Origin: Telopea speciosissima | Taxonomy: Eukaryota; Streptophyta; Magnoliopsida; Proteales; Proteaceae | Assembly (NCBI RefSeq): GCF_018873765.1 | Contig: NC_057922.1 | Coordinates: forward strand, 44,846,321 to 44,910,320 | Length of the DNA stretch: 64,000 bases | Direction: 5' to 3' | Shown here: positions 11,353 through 23,453 of the stretch, piece by piece | Numbering within the stretch: the stretch's first letter is position 1 | How the letters are laid out: the number at the start of each line of letters is the position of its first letter | The notes under the pieces: generated by a model | Told to the model about the DNA's origin: nothing | The model's input: only the letters and a program-made list of their open reading frames with translations | Database searches by the model: none | Program-made: the position numbers and the translations under genes

Positions 11353-11636
11353 TCACAGCGTGTTCTTCGTGATTCCGAAGAGTTTCCCAACCGCGATGCT
11401 AAGGTCATCACTGAGCGGAGTGTCTAAATATGGTGACATAGGAAAAGTCTTCTTGTACTCTTCGCTCCTGAGGCTCATACTATGAGGATAGGTGATGAAG
11501 TCACCATCGACGAATCTCCCCCAATCCCGATTGAGGAACCTTTCTTTGACCGATAAACCTGTGAACTGATCGATGATCTTGTAACTAGGCTTGACCACCA
11601 TTGAGAACAGTTCACTGGCATACAAGGCAGCAGTAT
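11353..11636 (-). CDS. LTR ORF1, candidate spliced C-terminal extension of Pol
   Basis: The exon-like frame starts at 11636 after GATGTGTAG and encodes about 94 residues, with ELFSMVVKPSYKIID, VKERFLN, DWGRFVDGDF and VGKLFGITKNTL before the stop. Homologous frames lie at the same place in the LTRs at 46690, 60803 and 62429. No in-frame ATG opens it. A 73-nt GT-AG segment (11709-11637) with CTAAT branch-point-like sites would join it in frame to the end of pol: one base is left over before the donor and two bases follow the acceptor. The 5' splice site after the stop is mutated here (AT at 11342-11341). No known domain recognised; splicing is inference. Confidence 0.55.
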
Positions 11637-11709
11637 CTACACATCATGAGGAAGAAATTAGTAATTAATTAGAACCTCGGGTGCGGGTATTACATTCCCC
11701 CTACCTTAC
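11637..11709 (-). other. Candidate 73-nt intron across polypurine tract and LTR edge
   Basis: Donor GTAAGG at 11709-11704, AT-rich body with TTCTAATTAATTACTAATTT, acceptor GTGTAG at 11642-11637. It includes the polypurine tract and the first 58 bases of the LTR. The length is near the lower limit for plant introns. Confidence 0.45.
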
Positions 11710-14700
11710 AAGAAATTTCATCCTCAAAATTTGGCATACCTTGTAAGAGACCAAGGGAAGGATACTTTGCTCGCATCTCCACTTCAGCTTCCTAAGATGC
11801 TTCTTCCTCTGGATGGTTGCACCATTTCACCTTTACGTAGTGAATAGGTCGGTTGCGAAGATTTACCACCTTATTGTCCAAAATCTTCTCAGGTCGCTCT
11901 TTGTAAGACATATCAGCTGCAAGCTCCGGTGGTTCTTGAGATAGGATATTACTTGGGTCATGAATGTACTCTTGCAACATTGACACGTGGAAGACGTCAT
12001 GCACGCCTTCTAAGGATGGGGTAAGTGCCAATTGATACGCCACCGGTCTGACTCTTGCAAGAATCTCATAAGGCCCAATAAACCTTGGACTCAGCTTGCC
12101 CTTCTTGCTGAACTGCATCACACCTTTGGTGGGCGACGCCTTAAGGAACATCTTATCACTGATGAAAAATTCTAAGTCCTTTCACCTTAAGTCTGCAGAG
12201 CCCTTCTGTCTAGACTGGGCAGCCTTGATTCATTCACAAATCAAGTCCACATTCTCACAAGTTGTTTGGATCAACTCGGGCCCAAGGATACGTCGCTCAC
12301 CTACTTTGTCCCAGTACAAAGGTGTTCGGCATTTCTTCCCATATTGAGCTTCAAACGGTGCCATACCAATGGTAGCTTGGTAACTATTGTTATAGGTAAA
12401 CTCGATGAGCGAGATATGCTCATCCCAGCTACCTTGCATGTCAATGGCACAGGCTTAGAGCATGTCTTCTAATGTCTGTATGGTCCTCTCGGACTGTCCG
12501 TCCGTCTACGGATGGAAGGCTGTACTAAAACTCAACAAGGTACCCATAGCTTTCTGGAATCCATGCCAAAACTTGGATGTGAACCTGGGATCACGGTCCG
12601 AGATCTTAATGGGATAAAATGAGCTATCTTCGTCAATTTGTCTTCAATGACCCATAAGGCATCAACACCCCTGGGTGTACGAGGCAACCTAATGACGAAG
12701 TCCATTGTAACATGCTCCCACTTCCATTCTGACACGGGCAATGACTATAAAAGGCCATAGGACCGCTGCCTATCTGCCTTCACTTGTTGACAAATGAGAC
12801 ACCTAGCCACAAATTCAGCTACATCTCTCTTCATTCCACTCCACCAGTAGTGTCCTTTTAAGTCTCTGTACGTCTTTGTACTACATGGGTGGATTGAATA
12901 AGGAAAGTCGTGGGCTTCTGACAAAACTTCTTTCCTCAGTTTATCATCTTTGGGAACACATAACCGATCCCTAAACATGAGGACACCACCCTCGGTTAAT
13001 GTAAAGTCTAGATCTTGCTGTGTATCTCCCTAAATAGCTTCAATAATCTCCTAAAAATTTTAATTGGAGGGCTCGACAGACTGAATCCTTTCCACCAATG
13101 TTGATTATACTGATAGGGCTGCTAAAGATAGGGTAACACCCTCTACCGATAGTTTCAGATCCATATTCATTGCTTCCTTAATGAGTGCCTTACTGACAGC
13201 TAAGGATGCTAAGGATAAGGTTTGAGATTTTTGACTAAGGGCATACGCCACTACATTTGCCTTATCGGGATGGTAGTGGATGGTGCAATCATAGTCCTTT
13301 ATTATCTCCAACCATCCCCTCTGTCTCATGTTAAGTTCCTTCTGGATGAAAAAGTACTTGAGACTCTTGTGATCACTATAGATGTCACACTTTTCACCAT
13401 ACAGATAATGTCTCCAAACTTTTAGAGCAAAGACCATAGCTACAATCTCCAAGTCATGGGTTAGATAATTCTTCTCATAATCTTTTAGCTGATGAGAGGC
13501 ATATGCTACTACCTTCCCATCTTGCATTAGAACACAACCAAGGCCCATCTTTAAAGCATCACTATAAACTACCATCCCTCTAGTACCATTTGGAATGGTG
13601 AATACCGGAGTAGAAATCAGCCTCTACTTTAACTCCTGAAAGCTCTTCTCACAAGCATCAGACCACTTGAACTTCACTCCTTTCCGGGTCAGTTGAGTCA
13701 TAGGAGCTAAAAGCCTTGAGAAGTTCTCAATGAATCTCATGTAGTAGCTGACCAGACCCAGGAAGCTGTGAATGTCTGCCACACTCTTGGGTGTCTCTTA
13801 ATCAACTACAAACTTTACCTTATCGGGGTCTACTTCAATACCCTTGGTAGAGACAAGGTGTCCTAGGAATGCCACTTATTGCAGCCAAAACTTACATTTG
13901 CTGAATTTGGTATACAATTGCTTCTCTCTCTAACACTATAATATGAGGTAGAGTGGTCTACATTCTCTTCTTCACTTTTAGAGTAGACCAGGAAGTCATC
14001 AATGAAGACGATAACATACTTGTCTAAAACGTCATAAAACACCCGGTTCATCAACTCCATGAAGGCTGTCGGGACATTGGTCAATCCGAAGGACATAACC
14101 AAGAATTCATAGTGATTGTAACGAGATCTGAATGTTGTCTTGTTGATGTCACTACCCCTGATCTTCAACTAATGATACCCTGATCGAAGGTCGATCTTTG
14201 AGAACACCTTAGCACCCTGTAGTTGATCGAATAAGTCATCGATCCTAGGCAAAGGATATCGGTTCTTGATTGTAAGTTTGTTGAGTTCACGGTAGTCAAT
14301 GCACATCTACATACTATTATCCTTCTTCTTCACAAACAAAACAGATGCACCCCACAGTGAAACACTGGGTCTAATGAAGCCTTTCTTCAATAGGTCATTA
14401 AGTTGTTCCTGTAGTTCCTTTAACTTTGTAGGGGCCATCCTATATAGGGGGCATTAGACACTGGGGTAGCACCAGGTACTAGGTCTATCATGAATTCCGT
14501 TTCTCTATTCGGTGGTAACCGTGTGAGGTCTTCCAGAAAGACGTTCAGAAAATCTCTCACCACACCTATCTCTTCCGTAGGTATAACCCTTGCTTTGGTG
14601 TCTACCACGGAGGCCAGCTAACACTGACAACCCTCTTCCATCAACTTTTGGACTTGGAGAGCAGAGATGATGGCCTTCTTAGGCTTCTCACGTTTGTTGC

Positions 14701-14829
14701 CTTTGAACATAAATTCCTGGCCTTCCCTTGGCTGGCCCTATGAGTGGACAACCAATCCATTCCTAAGATTACGTCAAAGTCCTTCATGTCCAGGATTATC
14801 AAACTAGCCTCTAGCCCGTGGTTACACAC
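11710..14829 (-). pseudogene. Tekay-like pol (PR-RT-RH-IN-chromodomain), broken
   Basis: Order on the minus strand: protease remnant with VILGMDWLSTHRA (14829-14641); RT fragments with the FIDDF catalytic block (14168-13863); RNase H with [14 protein letters not shown] and [10 protein letters not shown] (13575-13105); integrase zinc domain and core (12978-12230), including CLICQQVKAD and MDFVIRLPRT; and a chromodomain region with VHDVFHVSMLQEY and VKVKWCNHPEEEAS (12151-11792). A stop replaces a usually conserved tryptophan codon at 11794-11792. The frame then continues to the candidate splice donor at 11709. Numerous stops and shifts; not functional. Confidence 0.9.
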
Positions 14830-15204
14830 TCACATGGGACAAGAATTAAAAATTTTGTCAAGCTCGACCTTGCTACCCGTCGGTGTACTAACTAGAAGCT
14901 TTTGCACCATACTTGCCGGTCTGATAGGTAACTTCTCAGGGATATAAAAGAATGCGACACTCCTGAGTCAAACAACACGTAAGCAGGTATAGAAAACAGA
15001 GATCATACCTGACAGACATTAAACAATCAATCATAACAACCCAAACATAAAAGAAGCACTTCTGAAGAGTTGAGCGTGATACCTGTGATGACACTAGGTC
15101 AGCCTGAGCTTCTTCATTAGTAACAGAATACAATCACCCATGGGTTCTGTTGGCTGGAGAGGGAAGAAGAGAGCGAACGACTACCTTTACTTAGGGTGCC
15201 TTAG

Positions 15205-16396
15205 AAGACACAGTTGGCCAAGAACTTGTCTGCCATAGATGCGGTCAATCCTTGATCATGTGGCCAGACTTCTTATAGTTGTAGCATATGAGGGTCTGGG
15301 TCCCATAGTGAGGACTAGGTGTGGACTTGGGGGCTTGGGCCGCATCAAGTCTGCGGGGCTGAATTGGAGATGTAGCCGTGTAGGGTCCCTTCTTCTGGAA
15401 CTTGCTAGGCCCTAGGCAATCAAAAGAAGATATGGGCCTCTTGCCAGCTTGTATGGCCCTGTAGTTCTCCCTTTGCTGGTCCTCGATAACTTTGGTAGCC
15501 TGGACTACCTCTGCATAAGTAGGATACTTGTGCAGCACCACAAAAGTACTGAGATTGGGCCTCAACCCTCTCTCGAACTTCCTTGTTTTGACCTCCTTAG
15601 TCTTCATGTACTTTGGAGAAAAATAGAAATGATCCTCGAAGGTCTGTTGATATTCAAGGACTGACTTAGACCCTTGATTGATGTTCATAAACTCGGCTTC
15701 TTTCTTATCGCAAAAGTTCCATGGAAAATAGTTCTCAAGGAAGGCCTCTGTGAACTGTGCCCTAATGGCATTAGGGTACTTGGCCCAAAAGTTTTCCTTA
15801 GAGGAATGCCACCAAGCATTGGCATCGCCACGGAGTTGGTAAGTGGTACACCTGATTTTATTGCTGTCATTACAGTGCAGCACTTCAAAGATCCTTTCCA
15901 GATCCCTAATCCATGTAGCCAGAAACATAGAATCGTGAGCCATTTTGTAGAAGGTAGGAGGGCGATGCCTCTAGAATTTCTCTGAGAGTTTGGAGGCATC
16001 TGCCCAAGCTGGCACCACATTTTTGACTTGAGGAGCTTCTGGAGCAGGGGGAGGAGGAATTGGCACTACTTGCACCAAAGGAACTTTGGCAGCAGTAGGG
16101 GCCAGAGGAATAATAGGTGCTGCAGCAGCTGTGGGAGTGGGGTCCATGTGTATCGTGGGAGGTACCTATTGCCTTTCCCTGGCAATCTCTTGTAGTTGAT
16201 TGGTCATGTTTTGAATGAAAGTGCATTGTTCTTGCTTTGCCTCTCGATGCTCTCGCTACATAGCCCATAGCATGTTTCCCAACAATGCGGCAACATTCGC
16301 ATTATTGTTAATTGGAGGCACAGGTAAGGCCGTATTGGAAACATCAACGGTGTCATTCCTAGGAGGGGAATGGTTCTGGTGACGGGTATTGACCAT
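15205..16396 (-). pseudogene. Tekay-like gag, broken
   Basis: The ATG at 16396 opens a proline-rich N-terminus with several stops. The capsid-like part follows from 15943: FLATWIRDLERIFEVL, CTTYQLRGDANAWW, FTEAFLENYFP and KFERGLRPNL. The end shows a degenerate CCHC knuckle, CYNYKKSGHMIKD, with the second cysteine replaced by tyrosine, followed by a stop. Confidence 0.85.
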
Positions 16397-16429
16397 AGTG
16401 GCTACCTGTCAAGGGGGAAAAATCACACC

Positions 16430-17091
16430 ATCATGCATGGTCAGCACAATCATAAAATTGAAGAATAATAAAGCATCCTTCGCTAGGGACGTACGTGCAC
16501 AATCATGGTATGAAACAAGAAGAGGCACGGGGAAAGATACCACACATCAGTGAATAGGGAAAGAAATAGCCAAAAATTAGGTCTCAAGACGAATGGATTT
16601 TCGATGGAGGCAAACCCCATGAGTCCGTTCGTGAATCCGACCGTCAATTCATCCTTTAAAATTTGGAACTGGTTTTCAAATGGATTCATGTCATGTGGAT
16701 CTGTTGGATAATCCGTTCTCAAAAGCAACATCCTGAGAGGAAGGAAACAAAATGTACTGAACAGATTTTCCAACGGAGGCATGGAATCTGGGTCCGTTGG
16801 CTAAATTTGTTCAAGCCAAAACCTCAATTTGCTCAGCCAGTAAACTCAACAGATTTTTGAATAGAGGCCCAATGCCTGGGTCCATTTGTAAATTCGTTCA
16901 AGCCATTTTATAAACCACTTAGCCCACGAGTTTTCAAAACTCATTTGGCTCTTGTGCTAAACTGACCCTAGAACCCAGGAAGAGGGGAGGTGAGTCTGTT
17001 CGAACTTCTGCCCCAAATCCTTGCATTTGGGAGTCCAAACTCAATTGTCCCTCATCTCCAAAACTCCTACAGGTATGTTTCTCCTCCCTTC
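16430..17091 (-). repeat. LTR-like remnant with four hairpins
   Basis: Hairpin modules like those of the Tekay-like LTR recur at about 16588-16640, 16675-16722, 16758-16815 and 16845-16900 (acgaatggattttcgatgga with gtccgttcgtgaatcc, and similar). Distance to gag is too short for a complete leader, PBS and U5, so an internal deletion is likely. A copia insertion truncates it at 17092. Confidence 0.5.
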
Positions 17092-20053
17092 TGATGAATG
17101 ACACTCGGAACAGAGAAGGGGGGTGAATCTGTGCTTATTAAAAATTTTCACAAACTCAGATTATAACAACCAACACACAATTGTATTGTCATGCCCCAAT
17201 CTCTACAAAGTAGCTTGGTCTACCAGTGAACCACACCCACTCTGCAAGCAAGCACTTCAAAATAAAATATCAAACCACAACACAAGCATATACGTGGTTT
17301 GGCATAATGACCTACATCCACAGAGCAATACCCCTTCACGGGTTCGTGCTTTGCTTAGCACACTTCTATTAAAAACCTTATTGCATTGGTTGAACACAGT
17401 TCCATATGACACAGGAACCACAAAAAATACTCCCACACACCTAACTGTATCAGCACAGTAGACTTTAAACACTAAAAATGAGTTTATATGATCAACCCAA
17501 ATTCTCACCACTCAAAATTACATGAATCTCACTCCCCAACAAGACTCAATGATAAGAACGAGAACATGAATGAAAAACTACCTCAAGAACGAAGTAGAAT
17601 TACAACCACCATCGATGTAGACCTTCTAGATATTAGTAGCGGCATACAGCATGTCCTGGAAGCCTCTGACATGGATCCCAATGCATCGATCTACTTAAAA
17701 TGACTTTTTCTCTGAGAAATTTTGAAAAACAAATCACAGAAGCATCAAACCCTGAATCCGACTTCACCACTGCGTAGAGGACGTCAAAATATGGGGGGTA
17801 GTGTCTCTACACAAATCCCGAAATTGGACTTTTAAATAGCCCAAAGTTTGAGGCAAAGCTTGAGTCAATTTGGGCCATTAGATTAGATCGTACGGACAGC
17901 CTAGATTAAAATAAGATTTGATCTTCCGTTTTTTGCTTTACACGGGAGCGGAACACACATAAGCCATTGGATCCTCATCTTTGATATGAGATTAAAATAG
18001 AACCATCAAATTAGATTCCTGATCCACCAATAAGAAGTCATCACTTAAGTGTACCAATTACGCATGTGCTTAATTGTGAAATGTTGATTTAGTATCTTCC
18101 ATTTTAGCCGTTGATTAAACCTCAGATCATTTAACTAGAGCCGTAAGATCTTAAAATGATAACTTGCAACGCTCATATACCATATGATACTTAAATCAGC
18201 CAATCAGAACAGAAGAGTTTAAAACCAATTTAAGAACTAATCTCAGCCATTCACCATGTAACATTTTTGGGAAAACGATGACTCATCTATGATTTGTACA
18301 CAAGTTAGAAAAAGCTGAAATTTTTATCTCCCACTCTTTGCCACGTGGGCTTCACTTCCGTACGGTTGGAATTCCCATGTAATGCTCCAAAAAATTCACT
18401 AAATTGTTACAGAGAATGACTTCCAGTAGCTTGATTTTCAAAATCTCAAAATATTTTCCAAGTATATGAGCACCCACAATATGTTTGAGAAAATGCCCAA
18501 GAGGGTTGGGCAGCTGTACCCATGGGGCTGAGCTGCGGGGCTGGTGCCTGGGCTGTTGTGCCCATGGTGCTAGGCTGCTGGACTGGTGCTTGTGCAACCA
18601 TGCTGTCAAGGCTGTGATGGCCATATGGCCATGTTGACTCAATCAAATGCCAAGGTGGACATGCCACCTTACTACCCCCTGACACATGGCACCCCCAGGT
18701 GGGGTTCACACTCTCTCTTCAAAATTAACTCAAACTTGCTATCCAGCTTCACTGACAATGATCCTGAAGCACTCTTCTGGTCTTCACATACATCAACCTA
18801 TAGCTCGAATGACTGTGTGGTTTGTTCACTTTGTAGAGAAAAACTTTGTAAACATGTTGGTACAAACCACTTGTCTTTTTTCTCTCATATACACACTTTT
18901 CAAGTCTCAAAAAGGCTTTAGTCATAGTTGCTGAATTTTAGATTTACTTAAAAACTTGCAATTGAACATGTCATTCTCACAAATAACCATTGTTTGGCTC
19001 AAGTAACACTTGGAACAGATCACCAACATGAATTTCAACATGCGTAGCCGCTCGAAAGACTAGTGGGTCCCACCAATCATGAAACCAAACTCCAAACGGA
19101 GAAAAACACTATTTTGACTTAAATTTTCAGAAATCTTGAACTTGAACCTTAAGGAGGCAATATAGCTCGAGTTTAACCTTGAACTTTCGTGGAACATATC
19201 CAATACACTAAAATAAGAGCCACCAAGAGCTCAAACCACCAGAAACCTCTCCATATTAAGAATTCATCTCTCAAATCAAGCCATTACGTCTTCAACCCTG
19301 TACATGCTTTCCATGAACTATACACAAAACCTCCAGATCTCTGAGAGCAAAGTTGTTAGACCTCAAATACAATATCTATGATATTATGAGTATGTTCAAA
19401 CAATTAAACAAGGTGGCCTACACTCACACTCATGCAATGGGAAAATATCCTATACAAACACGAAAAATTAGCATAAATGAAACTACAATGCTACTGTGTG
19501 TTACCAAGAGATACCACAAGGAGTTATGTCATCCTAAGCAGGATTGTCAAGTGTTGAAAGCCTCTTGGAAAGCTATGGGCATTGTCCATGTGCATCACCT
19601 AACTTGCAAGAAGAGTCAAGCACCCAATGTTGTTGCCTTTCTACAGCTTTATTTTTTTAATTTTATTGGCAATGCTTATATGATAAAATATTTAATGCTC
19701 ACGCATGCCATGAGATCTTGCTGCCCCTTTTATTTTCTAGGTCATGCTTTGTGTCTTCTCATTGGAAGCTCATATGCCATGGGATTTTGCTGCCCTTTTC
19801 ATTTTCTAGGTCATGCTTTTTGTCTTCTCATTGGAAGCTCACATGCCATGGGATTTTGCTGCCCCTTTCATTTTCTAGGTCATGCTTGTCTTCTCATCGG
19901 AAGCTCATATGCCATGGGGACTTAATTTATTTAGTAGCTTTGAGGCTCACACAGTGTTCCTTATTCCTAACTTACAGATAAGCTTAGCACATTCCTTATA
20001 CCACTGCTGTCCACCAAGTTACCAACAATGACAACAATGCCATTAGGTCAACA
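17092..20053 (-). repeat. Copia 3' LTR
   Basis: 2962 bp; the plus strand begins tgatgaatgacactcgg and ends ccattaggtcaaca. It aligns with 25467-30377 apart from the two insertions there. Confidence 0.92.
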
Positions 20054-20184
20054 ATCTCCCCTGTTGGCATTGTTGGCAATACACCAGTACACACACTTAG
20101 ATCAACAATCTCTCCCTTGGGCATTTTTGGCAATATAGCAGTACACAAACACACTTCCTATCTCAAAGACTCTCTCCCCCTTTG
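20048..20184 (-). other. Polypurine tract with tandem copies
   Basis: Minus-strand AGGGGAGAT directly abuts the 3' LTR (20054-20062). A second AAGGGAGAGAT lies 54 bases upstream inside a repeated unit that begins tcaacaatctc (20048 and 20102), and CAAAGGGGGAGAGAG lies near 20170-20184. Multiple polypurine tracts are a known Sirevirus trait. Confidence 0.7.
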
Positions 20185-20279
20185 ACAACAAGATCAATGG
20201 GGGTACCCAACCTGACAAAAAAGGAAAAAAAATATGCAGTAACCAGACACACTCCCCCTATGTCAGTGCTAATGATAAA

Positions 20280-23200
20280 CTAAAGTGAGGTAGATGCAAC
20301 TACTCCCAGTCTCTGCCTAAGATACGCAAATGTAGATGTTGGAAGGTGTTTAGTGAAAATGTCTGCCACTTGTTCAGCAGTAGGAACATAGTCAAGTTTA
20401 ATATCTCCACTACTTACCTTTTCCCTTAGAAAATGATACTTGATGGCTATGTGTTTGGTCCTGGAATGCATGACTGGATTTTTAGAGATATTGATTGAGC
20501 TTGTATTATCACAATAGATAGTCACTGGTAGTTTTTACTCAACATGGAGGACCTTTAGCATTTGGATCATCCAGAGTATCTGAGTGCAACAAGAAGTCGT
20601 TGCCATGCACTCAACCTCAGCTGTAGAAAGAGAAACTGAGTCATATTTTTTTCTATGCCATGTGACTAAACTTTCTCCAAGATAGAATACACATCCACTA
20701 GTGCTTTTCCTATCATCGACACAACCTGTCCAAACTGCATCTGAGTAGGCTATCAACTCAAATCCTTTTTTCTTGAGATACCACAGGCCAAAGTCCATAC
20801 TTCCTTTTAAATATCTGAGAATTCTCTTCACAACTGCAACATGTGTCTCCTTTGGACCAGCTTGGAATCTAGCCACCATACATACAACTTAAAGAATATT
20901 TGGCCTAGAAGCAGTGAGATATAATAGGCTACCAATCATAGACTTGTACATGGTATGATCAACTGCAGGAGAATCATCATCTTTGCTAAGCTTGCAACTT
21001 GTCATTATTGGAGTACTCACAGGCTTGCAATCTTCCATGTTGAACTTCTTCAGCATCTCTTTAATATACTTTGCTTGTGAAATGAATATACCATTCTTCA
21101 TCTGCTTGACCTGTAAACCAAGAAAAAAGGATAATTCGCCAAGCATTGACATCTCAAACTCTGTCTGCATTCTCTCAGCAAATTCCTTGCATAGTTCACT
21201 GTTGTGGGCCCTAAATATGATATCATCAACATAAACAACCACAACCAATGGGCTGCTATCCACAGATCTAATGTAGAGATTGCTATCCACCATGTCTTTC
21301 TTGAAGCCTATCTCATATAGATAGCTGTCCAAGAATACTAAGCTCTAGGAGCTTGTTTTAAACCATATAAAGCTTTCTTGAGTTCACAAACCATAGTAAC
21401 ATCTTCACAAAGTTGAAAATCATCCGGTTGCTCCATGTAGACCTCCTCTTCAAGATTTCCATTCAAAAATACTGATTTTACATCCATTTGAAAAATCTTG
21501 AAATCTCTGTAAGCTGCAAGTGCTAAAAACATCCGAATAGACTCTAGTTTAGCCATAGGTGCAAAAATCTCATCAAAATCCACACCTTCAACCTGAGCAT
21601 ACCTTTTGCAGACTAACCTCGCTTTATTTCTTATCACCTCTCCCTTTTCATTAAACTTGTTTCTAAACATCCATTTTGTGCCAATTACATTCTTACCTAC
21701 AGGTCTAGGAACCAACTCTCAAGTCTTATTCTTCTCAATATGATCAAGCTCTTCCTCCATAGCTTTGACCCAACTTGAATCTCTTGAAGCTTCTTCAATA
21801 GACTTACGCTCGATATGAGACAAAAGGGAGTAGTAATTACTTGCTTGCATTCTTCTAGTTTGTACTCCTGAAGGATCTCCAACAATCTGATTTTGAGGAT
21901 GATCTTTTTTCAAGTCTTCTTCATCCTTTACTAGGTGTGTCTCTTCGATCTCAAACGTTTGCTTCTTCATCTTCTTCCTCCTTTTCGGACTACGAGGAAG
22001 GTGGGGCTGTATTCTTGGTTGCTGAGTTTTTATTTTCAGCTTCTTCATCACCATTCTCAATGAACTCATTGTCAGTATCATGGTCAATTCTATCAACTTT
22101 GGGGTTGTTGTTGCTCTTCGCATCAAAAGTGACATCTGAGCTCTCTACAATCTTGTCTAGCCTCTTGTTGAAGCATCTATAAGCCTTGCTTCTCACTGAA
22201 TACCCAAGGAATATGCCCTCATCGAACCTATCTTGAAATTGCCTAAATTTTCCTCTGTATTCTAGATGAAGCACTTGCTACCAAAGATTCTAAAGTATTT
22301 TGCTATAGCTTTCCTTTTATACCAGAGTTCATATGGTGTTTTCTTTTCAAACCTTCTGAGCATGCATCTATTTTGAATATGCACAGCAGTGTGCACAACC
22401 TCTTTTCAGTACCTCTTGCCAAGACCACTCTCTATCAACATTGTTCTTGCCATCTCTTATCTTGTTCTTTCTCTCTGCAACTCCATTTTGCTTTGGAGTT
22501 CTAGCTGCTGAAGTCAGTCTCTTAATGCCATGCTCATAGCAATACTCATCAAATACACCCTAGGTGTATTCTCCATCTTTGTCAGACCTGAGACACTTGA
22601 TAGTTTTTCCAGTTTCATTCTAAACTTGCTTTCGGAACACCTTGAACATATCTAGAGCTTCATTCTTATGCTTGAGAAATTGTATCCAAGTCATCCTACT
22701 GTAGTCATCAATGAAAATAATAAAATACCTGTGACCACTTATGCTTTGGGTTCTGGAAGGACCACACAGATCAGTATGAATTAAATCAAGGGGCTTCTTA
22801 GAATAGTACTCTTTAGGCTTGTGAGTAACCTGATTTGCTTGCCTCTCTGACATGATGAACAAATAGGATTGGATGTCTTCTTTAGCTGAGAAACATCTCT
22901 GATTGCCTTATGAGAAGTGATCTTCACCAAGTTGTCAAAGCCAATGTGCCCAAGTCTCTTGTGCTAAAGCCAATGCTCTTCTTCTTGACTAACCAAGCAA
23001 GTTCCACCTGTGCTATCTGACAATGCATACAAATTTCCAGAAGTCCTCACACCTAATGCCACAAGTTTGCCATTCTTTGATTTTATGATCTCACATCCTG
23101 ATTTTATCAAAGATAACCTTGTGTCCCTTGTCACACATCTGACTAATGCTGAGAAGATTATGTTTCAAACCTGAAACATATAAAACATCAGATGTTTTCA

Positions 23201-23429
23201 CTTTCTCATCATCTAGATGCACTGTGCCCTTGCCAACTATCTTGGCACTCTCAATATTTCCAAACTTCACAGACCTTCCTTCATATTGGTTAAGCTCTAT
23301 AAACTTGTTCTTATCACTAGTCATGTGACTTGAACAACCACTATCAAGGATCCATTGAACAACCAAAGAGTTAATACTCTTTCCTCTTGAAACTTTTTCA
23401 ACCCAAACCTTCTTAACTTGCTTTTTCAC
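20280..23429 (-). pseudogene. Copia pol (PR-IN-RT-RH), broken
   Basis: Protease with LDSGCSSHM (23429-23091). Integrase core with PLDLIHTDLCGPS and FIIFIDDYSRMTW (22862-22620) and C-terminal part near 22274-21990. RT from [15 protein letters not shown] through [18 protein letters not shown] and [11 protein letters not shown] to the YVDD box (21715-20889). RNase H with ILRYLKGS, SDAVWTGCVDDRKSTSG, YCDNTSSI and KHIAIKYHFLRE, ending LRQRLGV (20879-20280). Frames are split by several stops and shifts. Confidence 0.93.
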
Positions 23430-23453
23430 ATCTGAACCAGTTGTATTCTTATT

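Larger units (their letters stand above)
7067..11694 (-). repeat. 3' LTR of the Tekay-like element, with nested LINE
   Basis: On the minus strand the LTR runs from TGTAATACCCGCACCC (11694) to a GGGGGTGTGACA end (7067). Without the nested LINE it is about 2.9 kb. It matches the solo LTR at 57949-60862 and the partial LTR at 32570-34286 nearly end to end. Inside, in LTR order: ORF1 (11636-11353), a U3 hairpin (11180-11232), the core promoter with TATA (10966-11000), R-region hairpins (10235-10440), and ORF2 (7576-7432). Confidence 0.9.
7067..17091 (-). mobile_element. Decayed Tekay-like Ty3/gypsy chromovirus element
   Basis: Minus-strand order is gag (16396-15205), protease (about 14829), RT (14168-13863), RNase H (13575-13105), integrase (12978-12230), chromodomain (12151-11792), polypurine tract (11695-11708) and 3' LTR (11694-7067). 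A chromodomain after integrase is diagnostic of chromoviruses. Host-side flank ttaag (7062-7066) has no partner. The 5' end is lost: no primer-binding site is seen above gag, only LTR-like hairpins at 16588-16900. A copia element then cuts the remainder at 17092. Many stops and frameshifts make it inactive. Confidence 0.85.

Noticed and set aside
15685-16268. Other-frame ORFs over the Tekay-like gag
   Set aside because: Shadows of the gag frame, which has recognisable capsid and knuckle blocks.
19353-19925. 190-codon ORF with repeated CHAMGFCCPFHFLGHA-like units
   Set aside because: Lies within the copia LTR; the repeats reflect a DNA tandem repeat near the LTR end, and the other LTR does not keep the full frame.
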